A stretch of DNA of 64,000 nt from Pseudoduganella violacea (GCF_014191875.1 NZ_JACHXD010000005.1:275579-339578), one strand, 5' to 3'. Counted from the first letter of the stretch, positions 18,695-29,113 are shown. The notes: a model not told the origin generated them from the sequence alone. Numbers and translations: made by a program.

Positions 18695-18712
18695 CTCTAA
18701 TGAAGCAGGTAA

Positions 18713-19708
18713 TTAGGCTGGGCAGCTGTTCGTGGCCCGGATATCGATGACCTTGATCTTGCCATCAATAATATCCTTGCGCGCGCCCATGACCTTCTTC
18801 TCGATCTCAGGGGTGATCAGCTTGCGGTTGTGTTCATCCAGCGCCCAATCGACGCCGCCTTCCTTGATGCCCTTGGCGGTCACGCCGGCTTTCCAGGTGC
18901 CGTTCTTCATCTGCATGAAGCTGTCGTAGACGGCGTTGTCCACGCGCTTGACCATGGAGGTCAGCATGGTGCCTGGGTACAGGTGGTTCTGGTTGGAGTC
19001 CACGCCGATGGCCAGCTTGCCTTTTTCCTTGGCCGTCTGCAGCGTGCCCATGCCGGAACCGCCGGCCACGGCGAACACCACGTCCACGCCGCGCTCGAAC
19101 TGGGAGCGGGCCAGCTCGCCGCCCTTGGCCGGGTCGTTCCACGCGGCCGAGGTGGTGCCTACCATGTTCTGGAAGATTTCCACTTTCTTGTCGGTGGCTT
19201 TCGCGCCCTGCGCATAGCCGCAGGCGAAGGTGCGGATCAGGGGAATGTCGATACCGCCGATGAAGCCCAGCTTCTTCGACTTCGATGCCTGGGCGGCGGC
19301 CACGCCGACCAGATACGAGCCTTCTTCTTCCTTGAAGGTCACCGAGTTCACGTTCGCGCCCTGGGCCACGCCGTCGATCAGCACGAAGCGCACTTTCGGG
19401 AATTCCTTGGCCACTTTCTGCAGGGCCTGGGTCTGGGCGAAGCCGATCGAGGCGATCAGGTCGAGGTTCTTGCGGGCCAGGCCGCGCAATACCTGCTCGG
19501 CCTGCGTGTCGCTGTTGACCTGCACTTCGATGAAGTTGATGCCGGTATCCTTCTTGAAGCGCGAAGCGCCTTCGAAAGCGGATTGGTTGAACGATTTATC
19601 GAACTTGCCGCCGGCGTCGTAAACGATGCCCAGTTTCGGGTCCGCCGCGCTTGCGCTGGCGGCCAGCAGCAGGGCGCTAATCGCCACTGCGAGTTGTTTA
19701 ATTTTCAT
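18713..19708 (-). CDS. BMP-family nucleoside-binding protein
   Basis: This 331-residue periplasmic protein has a signal peptide (about 1-22, ASASA-A). It belongs to the BMP/PnrA family: LGIVYDAGGKFDKSFNQSA at the start, then EGSYLVGVAA, GGIDIPLIRTFACGYAQG and a late VDSNQNHLYPG. The family binds purine and pyrimidine nucleosides, with stacking by Phe residues and Asp contacts. Unlike Gram-positive relatives it has no lipobox, as expected for a Gram-negative soluble protein. It is the first gene of the transporter operon, and a divergent TonB receptor lies about 600 bases away. Confidence 0.92.
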   Translation of the reverse strand: MKIKQLAVAISALLLAASASAADPKLGIVYDAGGKFDKSFNQSAFEGASRFKKDTGINFIEVQVNSDTQAEQVLRGLARKNLDLIASIGFAQTQALQKVAKEFPKVRFVLIDGVAQGANVNSVTFKEEEGSYLVGVAAAQASKSKKLGFIGGIDIPLIRTFACGYAQGAKATDKKVEIFQNMVGTTSAAWNDPAKGGELARSQFERGVDVVFAVAGGSGMGTLQTAKEKGKLAIGVDSNQNHLYPGTMLTSMVKRVDNAVYDSFMQMKNGTWKAGVTAKGIKEGGVDWALDEHNRKLITPEIEKKVMGARKDIIDGKIKVIDIRATNSCPA

Positions 19709-20310
19709 TGGTTGGCTCCTGGAGGTTCGATATTGTATATTTTTTGTGGACGAAGCATGAAGTTTTGGTCCGCGATCGGCTGCGAAAACCCTATTAATTA
19801 GAGGCTTCGCTCGGCAAAAACGCGCTTGGCGCCGGCAAAACCTTATGCAAATGGCAGCTCACCGGCCACCCCTCCTTTTTCGTGTTGCAACGCAACGCGG
19901 CTTAATTCTTGGTAATGTATCTTTCGGCAAGATGTAGTGTTCTTGCAACGGTTTGCGCATATCTTTATGCAAAATTTTCTTGTTGCTTTTTTGTGCAGGC
20001 GCCGCAAAACCAATGGCAAATTGCTACTAGCTTAAGACCGCCGAAAGCCCAACCCCCAGTGGCCTCCCGCCGTGGTGGGAACTAGCTTTCCGCAAGGCCG
20101 ATCCTTAACTATGCAATAAGCGATATAAGTATGACAAATACGTTTTTGCTTGCCTATTTATATTAAAAACAAATAGATTGCACGGTGTGTTTAGTGATTT
20201 TCCGTCAAAAATAATCGTGCTAGCATCGCCGCTTATTGCCCGATTTCTTTGTGTTTTGCAAAGGTTTAGCTGGAGGCAGGCAGAATTTTTACCTAATAAG
20301 GAGCTGGTTG
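19709..20310. promoter_or_regulatory. 602-base divergent control region, nucleoside transporter / TonB receptor
   Basis: No credible gene lies here. The region is AT-richer than its flanks. It contains recurrent TATGCAA words (about 19845, 19977 and 20110), the pair GTTGC/GCAAC near 19885, and an AT-rich stretch (20130-20175) likely to hold the receptor promoter. AAGGAG at about 20298-20303 is the receptor's ribosome site. I could not fit a known riboswitch. Confidence 0.5.
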
Positions 20311-22590
20311 ATGAAGACGAACACGAAGTACACCCTGATGGCCTTGGCGCTGGCCGCCGCCTTCCCGCTGCACGCGGCGCGCGCCGATGACGCCCAGCCA
20401 GCGGCGGAAGAAACGCCGGCGCCGGCCGCCGCCAAGCAGGCCGGCCAGCTGGAAACCGTGATCGTCACCGCCCAGCGCCGCGCCGAGAACATCAAGGATG
20501 TGCCGATGTCCATCGCCACCCTGAAGGGCGAGAAGCTCGACGTGCTGACCTCCGGCGGCCAGGATATCCGCTTCCTGTCCGGCCGCTCACCCAGCGTCAG
20601 CGTGGAATCCGATTATGGCCGCACCTTCCCGCGCTTCTATATCCGTGGTCTGGGCAATACCGACTTCGACCTGAACGCCTCGCAGCCGGTCGGCCTGGTG
20701 ATGGACGATATCGTGCAGGAAAACCCGATGCTGAAAGGCTTCCCGGTCTTCGACGTGGACCAGGTGGAAGTGCTGCGCGGCCCGCAAGGCACCCTGTTCG
20801 GCCGCAACTCCCCGGCCGGCGTGATCAAGTTCGACTCGGCCAAGCCGGTGTTCCGCACCGAGGGCTATGCCAACCTGGGCTTCGGCAAGGATGGCGTGAA
20901 GAACCTGGAAGGCGCCTACAACGTGCCGGTCAGCGACACCGTGGCCCTGCGTTTCTCCGGCCAGACCCAGCGCCGCGACGACCGCGTGCACAATCCGCGT
21001 CCGACCGGCACCCAGGACTTCGAAGGCTATAAGGACAATGCCGGCCGCTTCCAGGTGCTGGTCAAGCCGAGCAAGGACTTCAGCGCCCTGTTCAACGTCC
21101 ATGCACGCAAGATGGACGGCACCGCCACCCTGTTCCGCTCGAATATCCTGAAAAAGGGCACGAATGAGCTGGTGGACGGCTTCGACTTCAAATCCTACCC
21201 AAGCGACGGCATCAACGAACAGCACCTGAAGAACAAGGGCGCCAATATGCGCCTGCGCTGGGATCTGGAAGGCGTGACCCTGCACTCCATCACCGGCTAC
21301 GAGAAACTGGACTTCTACAGCCGCGCCGACGTCGACGGCGGCTATGGCACCGCGTCCAACCCGCCATCGGGTCCGGGCTTCGTGCCCTTCTCGGTCGAAA
21401 CGGCCGACCTGATTCCGAATCACAAGCAGATCTCGCAAGAGTTCCGTGCCGAATCGAATTACAAGGGACCGCTGCAATGGATCGCCGGCGTCTTCTACTT
21501 CAAGGAAGACATCCAGATCGACAGCATCAGCTTCAATTCGCTGGCGGCGGGCAATCCGCAGAATCCGAACTACGCGACCCAGACCCAGAACTCCAAATCC
21601 TGGGCCGCCTTCGGCACCCTGAACTACACCGTCAACGAGCAATTCAAGCTGCGCGGCGGCGTACGCTACACCAACGACAAAAAGGATTTCGTCGCCAGCC
21701 GCATTCACGGCAATCTCTCCAGCGTGCATCCGCTGCACAGCGACTCCACCAATTTCAGCTGGGATCTGAGCGGCACCTACACGCTCGACAAAGACACCAA
21801 TCTGTTCGGCCGCATCGCTACCGGCTACCGCGCGCCATCGATGCAGGGCCGCCTGGACTCGCTGACGGACGTGCCGACCCAGGCCGGCGCCGAGAAAGTG
21901 CTGTCCTATGAAGCCGGCGTCAAACAAGACCTGTTCAACCGCCGCGCGCGCTTGAGCGCCACCGTGTTCCAATACCGCGTCAAGGACAAGCAACTGACCG
22001 CCGGCAGCGGCATCGTCAATATGAACCGCCTGATCAACGCCGAAAAAGCCATCGGCCGCGGCGTCGAACTCGACTTCCAGGCCAATCTCGGCGACGGCCT
22101 CAGCACCACCTTCGGCAGCAGCTACAACGACACCAAGATCAAGGATCCCAACCTGTTCGTGCGCAGCTGCGGCAATGTGCAGAACAACCCGGCGACCGGC
22201 TGCACCGTGACCAATCCGACCGGACCATTCGCCGGCACCGCCCTGATCGACGGCAACCCGCTGCCGCGCGCGCCGAAATGGCAGCACAACTTCACGCTGC
22301 GTTACGCCGTCCCGGTAGGCAATGGCGAGTTCTACGCCTTCACCGACTGGGCCTACCGCACCAGCTACAACTTCTTCCTGTACGAAGCCAAGGAATACAA
22401 GGCCAAGTCCCTGCTCGAAGGCGGCCTGCGCGTCGGCTACAAATTCGGCGACGGCAAATACGAACTGGCCGCTTATGGCCGCAACATCACCAACCGCGTA
22501 CAAGCGCTGGGCGCCATCGACTTCGTCAACCTGACCGGCATCGTCAACGAACCACGCACCTACGGCGTGCAATTCAAAGCCAACTTCTGA
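20311..22590 (+). CDS. TonB-dependent receptor, probably for nucleosides
   Basis: This 759-residue receptor has a signal peptide (about 1-25), a Pro/Ala-rich linker and a TonB box-like ETVIVTAQRR. The plug (about 50-190) contains DVPMSIATLKG, FYIRGLGNTDFD and EVLRGPQGTLFGRNSPAG, and the barrel ends in YGVQFKANF. This is the IroN/BfrA-like subfamily common in Oxalobacteraceae and sphingomonads. AAGGAG sits 7 bases before the start chosen; the frame from 20236 lacks a signal at its N terminus. Divergence from a nucleoside ABC operon and proximity to psu/deo genes suggest nucleosides or nucleobases as ligand. This is inference. Confidence 0.88.
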   Translation: MKTNTKYTLMALALAAAFPLHAARADDAQPAAEETPAPAAAKQAGQLETVIVTAQRRAENIKDVPMSIATLKGEKLDVLTSGGQDIRFLSGRSPSVSVESDYGRTFPRFYIRGLGNTDFDLNASQPVGLVMDDIVQENPMLKGFPVFDVDQVEVLRGPQGTLFGRNSPAGVIKFDSAKPVFRTEGYANLGFGKDGVKNLEGAYNVPVSDTVALRFSGQTQRRDDRVHNPRPTGTQDFEGYKDNAGRFQVLVKPSKDFSALFNVHARKMDGTATLFRSNILKKGTNELVDGFDFKSYPSDGINEQHLKNKGANMRLRWDLEGVTLHSITGYEKLDFYSRADVDGGYGTASNPPSGPGFVPFSVETADLIPNHKQISQEFRAESNYKGPLQWIAGVFYFKEDIQIDSISFNSLAAGNPQNPNYATQTQNSKSWAAFGTLNYTVNEQFKLRGGVRYTNDKKDFVASRIHGNLSSVHPLHSDSTNFSWDLSGTYTLDKDTNLFGRIATGYRAPSMQGRLDSLTDVPTQAGAEKVLSYEAGVKQDLFNRRARLSATVFQYRVKDKQLTAGSGIVNMNRLINAEKAIGRGVELDFQANLGDGLSTTFGSSYNDTKIKDPNLFVRSCGNVQNNPATGCTVTNPTGPFAGTALIDGNPLPRAPKWQHNFTLRYAVPVGNGEFYAFTDWAYRTSYNFFLYEAKEYKAKSLLEGGLRVGYKFGDGKYELAAYGRNITNRVQALGAIDFVNLTGIVNEPRTYGVQFKANF

Positions 22591-22612
22591 TCCTCGTCCG
22601 ATCAGGCTTAAG

Positions 22613-22643
22613 CCCGCGGCCGCCCTGTCCGCGGGTTTTTTTT
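22613..22643 (+). terminator. Rho-independent terminator of the TonB receptor
   Basis: CCCGCGG (22613-22619) pairs with CCGCGGG (22629-22635) and is followed by eight T residues. Confidence 0.9.
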
Positions 22644-22662
22644 CGTTTGAGCTATATCAAAA

Positions 22663-22701
22663 AATGTCCCACCCTGGTGTCAGGCACTAGACCCGGACAT
22701 T
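22663..22701 (+). repeat. REP-like palindromic unit 1
   Basis: This 39-base unit is bounded by AATGTC and GACATT. It carries the core TGGTGTCAGGCAC, shared in inverted orientation with unit 2. Confidence 0.6.
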
Positions 22702-22719
22702 CTTTGATTTTGCTCAAGA

Positions 22720-22758
22720 AATGTCACACCGTGGTGCCTGACACCAAAGTGTGACATT
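22720..22758 (-). repeat. REP-like palindromic unit 2
   Basis: This 39-base unit is bounded by AATGTCACAC and GTGTGACATT. Its reverse complement matches unit 1 at 29 of 39 bases, including a 13-base core. The pair sits head to head in the gap between converging genes, a typical REP/BIME setting. Confidence 0.6.
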
Positions 22759-22776
22759 GTTTGATTTAGCGCAAAC

Positions 22777-23682
22777 TCAGTCGCGCGAGGGCGGACGCAG
22801 GATGTTGAGAAAGGCGCGCACCACGGGGGCGTCGTCGAGGGCGGGGTAGGCGATGTAGAGATTGGCCGAGGGCGGATTGCTGCGGATCGGCAGGAAGACT
22901 ACGCCGGGCCAGCCGATGCGGCTGGTGGTTTCGGGCATCAGGGTGACGCCGAGGCCGGCGCCGACCATGGCGAGCAGGGTCTGCGGTTCGGTCGCTTCCT
23001 GGAAGATCTCGGGGTGGAAGCCGGCTTTCACGCAGCATTGGATCAGGTAGCGCGGGAAGGCCGATTTATCCAGCGCCAGGGTCAGCATCGGCTCGTTGGC
23101 GATGTCGCTCAGTTCGATGGCTTCCTGCTTGGCCAGCGGATGGTGTTCGTTCACCGCCACGCAGACGTTTTCGCGGAAGCACAACTCTTGCCGCAGATTG
23201 TCGTTGCGCAGGCCGTCCTCGTCGAGCTTGGGTTCGCGCCAGAAGCCGATGTCGATCTGCTTGGCGCGCAAGGCCTCATACTGCACGGTCGGTCCCAGCT
23301 CGTGCAGGGTCCAGGTCACTTGTGGATACTTGCTCTGGAATTCTTCGAGCAGGCTGGGAATCGGCCCCCACATCGCGGAGCCGACGATGCCCACGCGCAG
23401 CCGTCCCACCTCGCCGCGGTCGATCTGGCGCACGGTGTCGATGGTCATGCGCATCTTGGCCAGCACGTCCGCCGCTTCCACCATCAGCGCCTTGCCCGCC
23501 ACCGTCAGCTCGAAGGTGCGGGTGGTGCGCGCGAACAGTTTCACGCCCAGCTCCGCTTCCAGCTTCATGATCTGCTGGCTTAGCGGCGGCTGCGAGATGT
23601 GCAGCCTTTCGGCGGCACGGCTGAAACTCTTTTCTTCGGCGACGGCGAGGAAGTACTTCAACTGCTTCAGATCGATGGACAT
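22777..23682 (-). CDS. LysR-family regulator linked to pseudouridine genes
   Basis: This 301-residue LysR-type protein has an N-terminal helix-turn-helix (about 1-60; SFSRAAERLHISQPPLSQQIMKLE) and an effector-binding periplasmic-like domain (about 90-295). It follows psuG by 21 bases on the same strand, giving the order psuK-psuG-lysR, so it is probably cotranscribed. It may control these genes or the nucleoside receptor that converges on it. The effector is unknown. Confidence 0.88.
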   Translation of the reverse strand: MSIDLKQLKYFLAVAEEKSFSRAAERLHISQPPLSQQIMKLEAELGVKLFARTTRTFELTVAGKALMVEAADVLAKMRMTIDTVRQIDRGEVGRLRVGIVGSAMWGPIPSLLEEFQSKYPQVTWTLHELGPTVQYEALRAKQIDIGFWREPKLDEDGLRNDNLRQELCFRENVCVAVNEHHPLAKQEAIELSDIANEPMLTLALDKSAFPRYLIQCCVKAGFHPEIFQEATEPQTLLAMVGAGLGVTLMPETTSRIGWPGVVFLPIRSNPPSANLYIAYPALDDAPVVRAFLNILRPPSRD

Positions 23683-23703
23683 GGCGGACGGCTTTTCCTT
23701 GGG

Positions 23704-24624
<921 letters not shown>

Positions 24625-24637
24625 GGTGATTCCTTTC

Positions 24638-25747
24638 TTATTCCTGTCCGGCGTGATGAACCGCGCTGGCAATGGCGTCAGCCGACAGCGCGGGTGAAAC
24701 GGTATGCGGGCTTTGCAGGGTGAGGGCGGCCGCCTGCAGGCCGCGCGCGCAAGCCTGGGTCAGGTCGGCGTCGCCTTGCGCCAGCGACCAGCAGACGGCG
24801 GCGGCGAAGGCGTCGCCGGCGCCGGTGACGTCGACCACGTCCACCTCATGCGCCGGCATCCAGTGCAGGTCGCCCGGGATGGTGTGGTAGACGCCGGCCG
24901 CGCCGCAGGTGACGATGATGTCCTGCACGCCCTGCGACTGCAGCTCCAGGCAGGCGGCGCGCACGTCGGCCTCGGTGGGCAGGGCGCGGCCGGCGCGGGT
25001 TTCCAGCTCGCCGCGGTTCAAGATCAGCAGTTGCAGGCCGCGCAGGTCGAGCGGCAGGCGTGCCATCTTCGGCTGCGACACGGCCACGATCACCAGCGGC
25101 ACGCCGCCGCTGCGCGCTTCGGCCAGCAGCAGGGCCACGCTGTCGAGCGGCAGGTTGAGGTCGGCCGCGACCAGGGCGGCGGCGCTGCGCTGCGGCGCGC
25201 GGCTGGCCAGGAAGGCGGGCGACAATTGTTCATACAGGGCCATATCGGCCAGGGCCAGCACCATTTCGCCGCCCGCGTCCAGCACGGCGGTATACGTGCC
25301 GCTGGCCATGCCATGCAGTTTCAGGCTGCCGCTCATATCGATGCCGGCCGCCTCGGCATGCGCTTGCAGCGCCTGGCTGGCGGCGTCGCCGCCCAGGGCG
25401 GTGAGCAGGGCGGTGGGGGCGCCCAGGCGCGCCAGGTTCTCGGCGATATTGCGCGCCACGCCGCCGCAGGTTTCGCTGGCGCCGGCCGGATTCGAGGTGC
25501 CCATCTGCAGCGGCGCCAGGGTGCGCAGCTTGCGGTCCAGGTTGGCCGCGCCTATACATAAGATGGGGCGCTCGTCCGGCAGCACATAGGCGCGCCCCAG
25601 CAGGCGCCGTTCGCGGATCAGGCTGGCGATATGGCCGGCCACGGCCGAGCGCGACAAGCCCATCTGATCGGCCAGCTCCTGCTGGGAGATGAAGGGGTTG
25701 GCGCGGATCAGCTCATACAGCTGTTCTTTTTTCGGTAATTCGCTCAC
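24638..25747 (-). CDS. psuK: Pseudouridine kinase with N-terminal winged helix-turn-helix
   Basis: This 369-residue PfkB-family kinase phosphorylates pseudouridine at the 5' position for PsuG. The N terminus (about 5-55; [26 protein letters not shown]) is a winged helix, so the protein may also be a regulator. The kinase part starts at [13 protein letters not shown] (about 62). The catalytic [13 protein letters not shown] (about 317-329) carries the GAGD anion hole and Asp base. It uses GTG as start. Two AAACATTTGTC boxes flank its -10, consistent with autoregulation by its own DNA-binding domain. Confidence 0.92.
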   Translation of the reverse strand: MSELPKKEQLYELIRANPFISQQELADQMGLSRSAVAGHIASLIRERRLLGRAYVLPDERPILCIGAANLDRKLRTLAPLQMGTSNPAGASETCGGVARNIAENLARLGAPTALLTALGGDAASQALQAHAEAAGIDMSGSLKLHGMASGTYTAVLDAGGEMVLALADMALYEQLSPAFLASRAPQRSAAALVAADLNLPLDSVALLLAEARSGGVPLVIVAVSQPKMARLPLDLRGLQLLILNRGELETRAGRALPTEADVRAACLELQSQGVQDIIVTCGAAGVYHTIPGDLHWMPAHEVDVVDVTGAGDAFAAAVCWSLAQGDADLTQACARGLQAAALTLQSPHTVSPALSADAIASAVHHAGQE

Positions 25748-25762
25748 GTTCAGCCTGCGTTA

Positions 25763-25793
25763 AAACATTTGTCCGTTAGTATAAACATTTGTC
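25763..25793 (-). promoter_or_regulatory. psuK promoter with twin AAACATTTGTC boxes
   Basis: AAACATTTGTC occurs at 25763-25773 and 25783-25793, exactly 20 bases apart (two helical turns). A minus-strand TATACT -10 (25778-25783) lies between them. This suits cooperative repressor binding. Confidence 0.6.
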
Positions 25794-25797
25794 TGAC

Positions 25798-25861
25798 CTG
25801 ACTGCAAGCCCATCATCAACTATAATAGCCGCCCATTTATATAAATCACGTATAAATTGGG
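25798..25861 (+). promoter_or_regulatory. Promoter and inverted repeat upstream of the deo-type operon
   Basis: CTGACT (25798-25803) and TATAAT (25821-25826) are 17 bases apart. Directly downstream CCCATTTATA (25832-25841) pairs with TATAAATTGGG (25851-25861) with one bulged base. It is a likely operator or leader hairpin for the operon starting at 26005. Confidence 0.5.
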
Positions 25862-26004
25862 AAGAAAAATGGTATTGGCCGTACATATAGAGGATGATGC
25901 ATAGTTACGCCTGTCATCGAAACGCCCCTAGACAGTACGCTCGTACCGGACCATCGCGGCCCGCGCTGCATCACCGAATTCACCTATACCAAGACGAGGA
26001 AACC

Positions 26005-26850
26005 ATGTTGAATAATTCCCCATTCCAGGCCGCCGCTATTGTCCGTTCGCGCATGCCCGCCAACTTCCAGCCGCGCGTGGCGCTGGTGCTGGGTTCCGGC
26101 CTGGGCGTGCTGGCCGAGCAGATGCAGGATGCCGTCGCCATCGGTTTCGACGAGCTGCCGGGTTTCCCGATCAGCACCGTGCACGGCCACGCTGGCCAAC
26201 TGGTGATGGGCACCCTGTCCGGCGTGCAGGTGGTATGCCTGAAAGGCCGCGGCCACTTCTACGAAGGCTACGGCATGGGCGTGATGACGTCCGCCGTGCG
26301 CACCCTGAAGCTGCTGGGCGTGGAAATGCTGTTCGTGACCAATGCCGCCGGTTCCCTGCGCACCGAAGTCGATGCCGGTTCCCTGGTGGTGCTGAACGAC
26401 CATATCAACTTCCTGCCGGGCACCCCGATGATCGGCCCGAACGACGAGCGTTTCGGCCCGCGCTTCTTCAGCATGGCCAATGCCTACGACGCCGAGCTGC
26501 GCAAGCTGCTGCAAGCCACCGCCGCCGACAAGAGCATCACCCTGCATGAAGGCGTGTACATCGCCTATCCAGGCCCGAACTTCGAAACCCCGGCCGAGAT
26601 CCGCGCCTTCGGCCGCCTGGGCGCCGACGTGGTCGGCATGTCGGTGGTGCCGGAAGTGGTGCCGGCCCGTCACTGCGGCTTGAAAGTGGTGGGCGTGTCG
26701 GTCATCACCAACCTGGCCGAAGGCCTGTCGCCTTTCCCGCTGTCGCACGAGCAGACGCTGAAATACGCCGCCATCGGCGCCGAAAGCCTGATCAAGCTGA
26801 TTCTGGCCTTCCTCGAAAACGTCGCGAAAACGCCGGCCCCCAAAGCCTAA
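26005..26850 (+). CDS. Purine-nucleoside phosphorylase (trimeric PNP/XapA type)
   Basis: This 281-residue enzyme phosphorolyses purine nucleosides to base and (deoxy)ribose 1-phosphate. Motifs are ALVLGSGLGVLA (phosphate loop), KGRGHFYEGYG (phosphate-binding His), VTNAAGSL, YPGPNFETPAEIRA and VGMSVVPEVVPARHCGLKV with SVITNLAEG (base pocket). This is the trimeric class rather than hexameric DeoD. The start was moved to the Met with an AGGA site; the frame from 25894 crosses the leader. It is first of the operon with deoB, deoC, ALDH16, deoA, cdd and a deaminase. The symbol xapA or punA would depend on substrate. Confidence 0.92.
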   Translation: MLNNSPFQAAAIVRSRMPANFQPRVALVLGSGLGVLAEQMQDAVAIGFDELPGFPISTVHGHAGQLVMGTLSGVQVVCLKGRGHFYEGYGMGVMTSAVRTLKLLGVEMLFVTNAAGSLRTEVDAGSLVVLNDHINFLPGTPMIGPNDERFGPRFFSMANAYDAELRKLLQATAADKSITLHEGVYIAYPGPNFETPAEIRAFGRLGADVVGMSVVPEVVPARHCGLKVVGVSVITNLAEGLSPFPLSHEQTLKYAAIGAESLIKLILAFLENVAKTPAPKA

Positions 26851-26863
26851 GCGTCCGTCCGGT

Positions 26864-26912
26864 GGGGCGGTGCGGACCGCCCCGGCAGTGCAGAGCAGGC
26901 CGGTGCGGCCTG
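26864..26912 (+). other. Two intercistronic hairpins between PNP and deoB
   Basis: GGGGCGGT/ACCGCCCC (26864-26883, loop GCGG) and CAGGCC/GGCCTG (26896-26912, loop 5) stand in tandem without a T tract. They may stabilise or process the mRNA. Confidence 0.5.
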
Positions 26913-26945
26913 TACCCAAGAATTTCTTCCTCATCGAGACTTATC

Positions 26946-28139
26946 ATGTCACGCGCCTTTATCCTCTTGCTTGACTCCTTCGGCCTCGGCGCGACGCCGG
27001 ACGCCGACAAATACGGCGACAGCGCAACCAATACCTTTGGCCATATCGCCGCCTGGGCCGCCAAGATCGGCCAGCCGATGCAACTGCCGACCATGGAAAA
27101 ACTGGGCCTGGCTGCCGCCGCCCACACCGCCTGCGGCGAATGGGCCGCCGGCTTCGACCAGCGCGACAGCTTTACCGGCGCTTACGGCGCGGCGCGCGAA
27201 CAATCCACCGGCAAGGACACGCAAAGCGGTCACTGGGAAATCGCCGGCGTGCCGGTGCTGTTCGACTGGGGCTACTTCCCCAAGACCGTGCCATCCTTCC
27301 CGGCCGAACTGACCGACCAGTTGCAGACGCTGACCGGCGTGCCGGGCTTCCTCGGCAACTGCCACGCCTCCGGCACCGAAATCATCAACCGCCTGGGCGA
27401 CGAGCATGTCGCTTCCGGCAAGCCGATTCTCTACACCTCGGCCGACTCGGTCCTGCAGATCGCCGCCCACGAAGAACACTTCGGCCTGGAGCGCCTGTAC
27501 GAGATGTGCGAGAAGGCCTATGAGCTGGTCAAGCCTTACAACATCGGCCGCGTGATCGCGCGTCCCTTCGTCGGCGCCGACAGCAATTACAAGCGCACCT
27601 CCAACCGCCACGACTACGCCGTGCCGCCGCCGGCGCCGACCCTGCTCGACCACGTCAAGGACGCGGGCGGCGAGGTGATCGCCCTCGGCAAGATCAGCGA
27701 TATCTACGCTGCGCAAGGCGTGAGCCGCGTGGTCAAAGGCCCGGACAATATGGCCCTGTTCGACGCGCTGCTGAAAGTGCAGGACGAGGCGGGCGACAAG
27801 TCCCTGACCTTCGTCAACTTCGTCGACTTCGACCAGGCTTTCGGCCATCGCCGCGACGTGGCGGGCTACTCGAACGCTCTGCATGAAATGGATGCGCGCC
27901 TGCCGGAATTCATCGCCAAGCTGAAAGCGGGCGATCTGTGCGTGATCACCGCCGACCATGGCTGCGATCCGACCTCGCCCGGCTCCGACCATACCCGCGA
28001 ACATATCCCGATGATCTTCTTCGGCCCCGGCGTCAAGGAACGCTCGCTCGGCATCTCCGAGACCTTCTCCGACATCGGCCAGACTATCGCCCACCACCTC
28101 GGCGTGAAACCACTTGCAAACGGAACCAACCTCTTATGA
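26946..28139 (+). CDS. deoB: Phosphopentomutase
   Basis: This 397-residue enzyme of the alkaline-phosphatase superfamily converts (deoxy)ribose 1-phosphate to the 5-phosphate. Metal and nucleophile motifs are ILLLDSFGLGATPDA at the start (Asp), GKDTQSGHWE (Thr nucleophile), NFVDFDQAFGHRRD and the C-terminal ITADHGCDPTSPGSDHTRE. Length matches the family. The start follows a gap with two hairpins, and the stop overlaps deoC by ATGA. Confidence 0.96.
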   Translation: MSRAFILLLDSFGLGATPDADKYGDSATNTFGHIAAWAAKIGQPMQLPTMEKLGLAAAAHTACGEWAAGFDQRDSFTGAYGAAREQSTGKDTQSGHWEIAGVPVLFDWGYFPKTVPSFPAELTDQLQTLTGVPGFLGNCHASGTEIINRLGDEHVASGKPILYTSADSVLQIAAHEEHFGLERLYEMCEKAYELVKPYNIGRVIARPFVGADSNYKRTSNRHDYAVPPPAPTLLDHVKDAGGEVIALGKISDIYAAQGVSRVVKGPDNMALFDALLKVQDEAGDKSLTFVNFVDFDQAFGHRRDVAGYSNALHEMDARLPEFIAKLKAGDLCVITADHGCDPTSPGSDHTREHIPMIFFGPGVKERSLGISETFSDIGQTIAHHLGVKPLANGTNLL

Positions 28140-29098
28140 GCATCTCCCCCGACTTCAAGCGTAACGAGGCAGTCGGCCTCGATCTCGGCTGGCTGAACCA
28201 CATCCACGTCAACAAGGCCGCCGCCGACCGCCGCGCCGCCAGCCTGGCCAACCGCCGCAGCGTCAAGAAGGAATACCAGGCCGCCTGGCTGCTGAAAGCC
28301 ATCAGCGTGATCGACCTCACCACCCTGGCCGGCGACGACACGCCGGGCCGCGTCGAACGCCTGTGCCGCAAGGCCATGCGTCCGCTGCGCGCCGACCTGG
28401 TGGAAGCGCTGGGCGTGCAGGATCTGAATCTGACCACGGGCGCGGTCTGCGTCTATCACGAGATGATCCAGCACGCGGTGCCGGTGCTGCAAGGCCGCCT
28501 GCCGATCGCCGCTGTCTCCACCGCCTTCCCGGCCGGCTTGAGCAGCATGGAAACCAAGTTGCGCGAGATCGAATTGAGCGTGGCCGCCGGCGCCTCCGAG
28601 ATCGACATCGTGATTACCCGCCAGCACGTCCTGACCGGCAACTGGCAAGCCCTGTACGACGAGATGCTGGCTTACCGCAAGGCTTGCGGCGAAGCGCATG
28701 TGAAGGCGATCCTGGCGACCGGCGATCTGGTGACCCTGGAAAACGTGGCGAAGGCATCGTGGGTCTGCATGATGGCCGGCGCCGATTTCATCAAGACCTC
28801 GACCGGCAAGGAGGGCGTGAACGCCACCATTCCGGTGTCGCTGGTGATGGTGCGCGCCATCCGCGAATACTACGAGCAGACCGGCTTCATGGTCGGCTAC
28901 AAGCCGGCCGGTGGCGTGAGCACCGCCAAATCGGCGCTGCAATACCTGACCGTGATGAAGGAAGAGCTGGGCAATGAATGGCTGGAACCGCATCTGTTCC
29001 GCATCGGCGCATCGAGCCTGCTGACCGATATCGAGCGCCAGCTCGAACACTACGTCACCGGCAATTACTCGGCCGCCCATCGCCACGCGCAACCCTAA
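28136..29098 (+). CDS. deoC: Deoxyribose-phosphate aldolase
   Basis: This 320-residue class I aldolase cleaves 2-deoxyribose 5-phosphate to glyceraldehyde 3-phosphate and acetaldehyde. The Schiff-base Lys is in DFIKTSTGKEG (about 223), and the proton-relay Lys is in MVGYKPAGGV (about 258). It is longer than E. coli DeoC by an N-terminal extension (about 60 residues, with NHIHVNKAAADRR), the eukaryote-like longer form. ATGA overlap with deoB shows coupling. The acetaldehyde product is probably taken by the aldehyde dehydrogenase encoded 15 bases downstream. Confidence 0.95.
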   Translation: MSISPDFKRNEAVGLDLGWLNHIHVNKAAADRRAASLANRRSVKKEYQAAWLLKAISVIDLTTLAGDDTPGRVERLCRKAMRPLRADLVEALGVQDLNLTTGAVCVYHEMIQHAVPVLQGRLPIAAVSTAFPAGLSSMETKLREIELSVAAGASEIDIVITRQHVLTGNWQALYDEMLAYRKACGEAHVKAILATGDLVTLENVAKASWVCMMAGADFIKTSTGKEGVNATIPVSLVMVRAIREYYEQTGFMVGYKPAGGVSTAKSALQYLTVMKEELGNEWLEPHLFRIGASSLLTDIERQLEHYVTGNYSAAHRHAQP

Positions 29099-29113
29099 GA
29101 ATACGGATTCGTC

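Noticed and set aside
20041..20100. GC-rich inverted segments with GCCACTG-like text on the minus strand, considered as a cobalamin riboswitch
   Set aside because: The rest of the B12-box consensus is absent and no cobalamin gene is adjacent.
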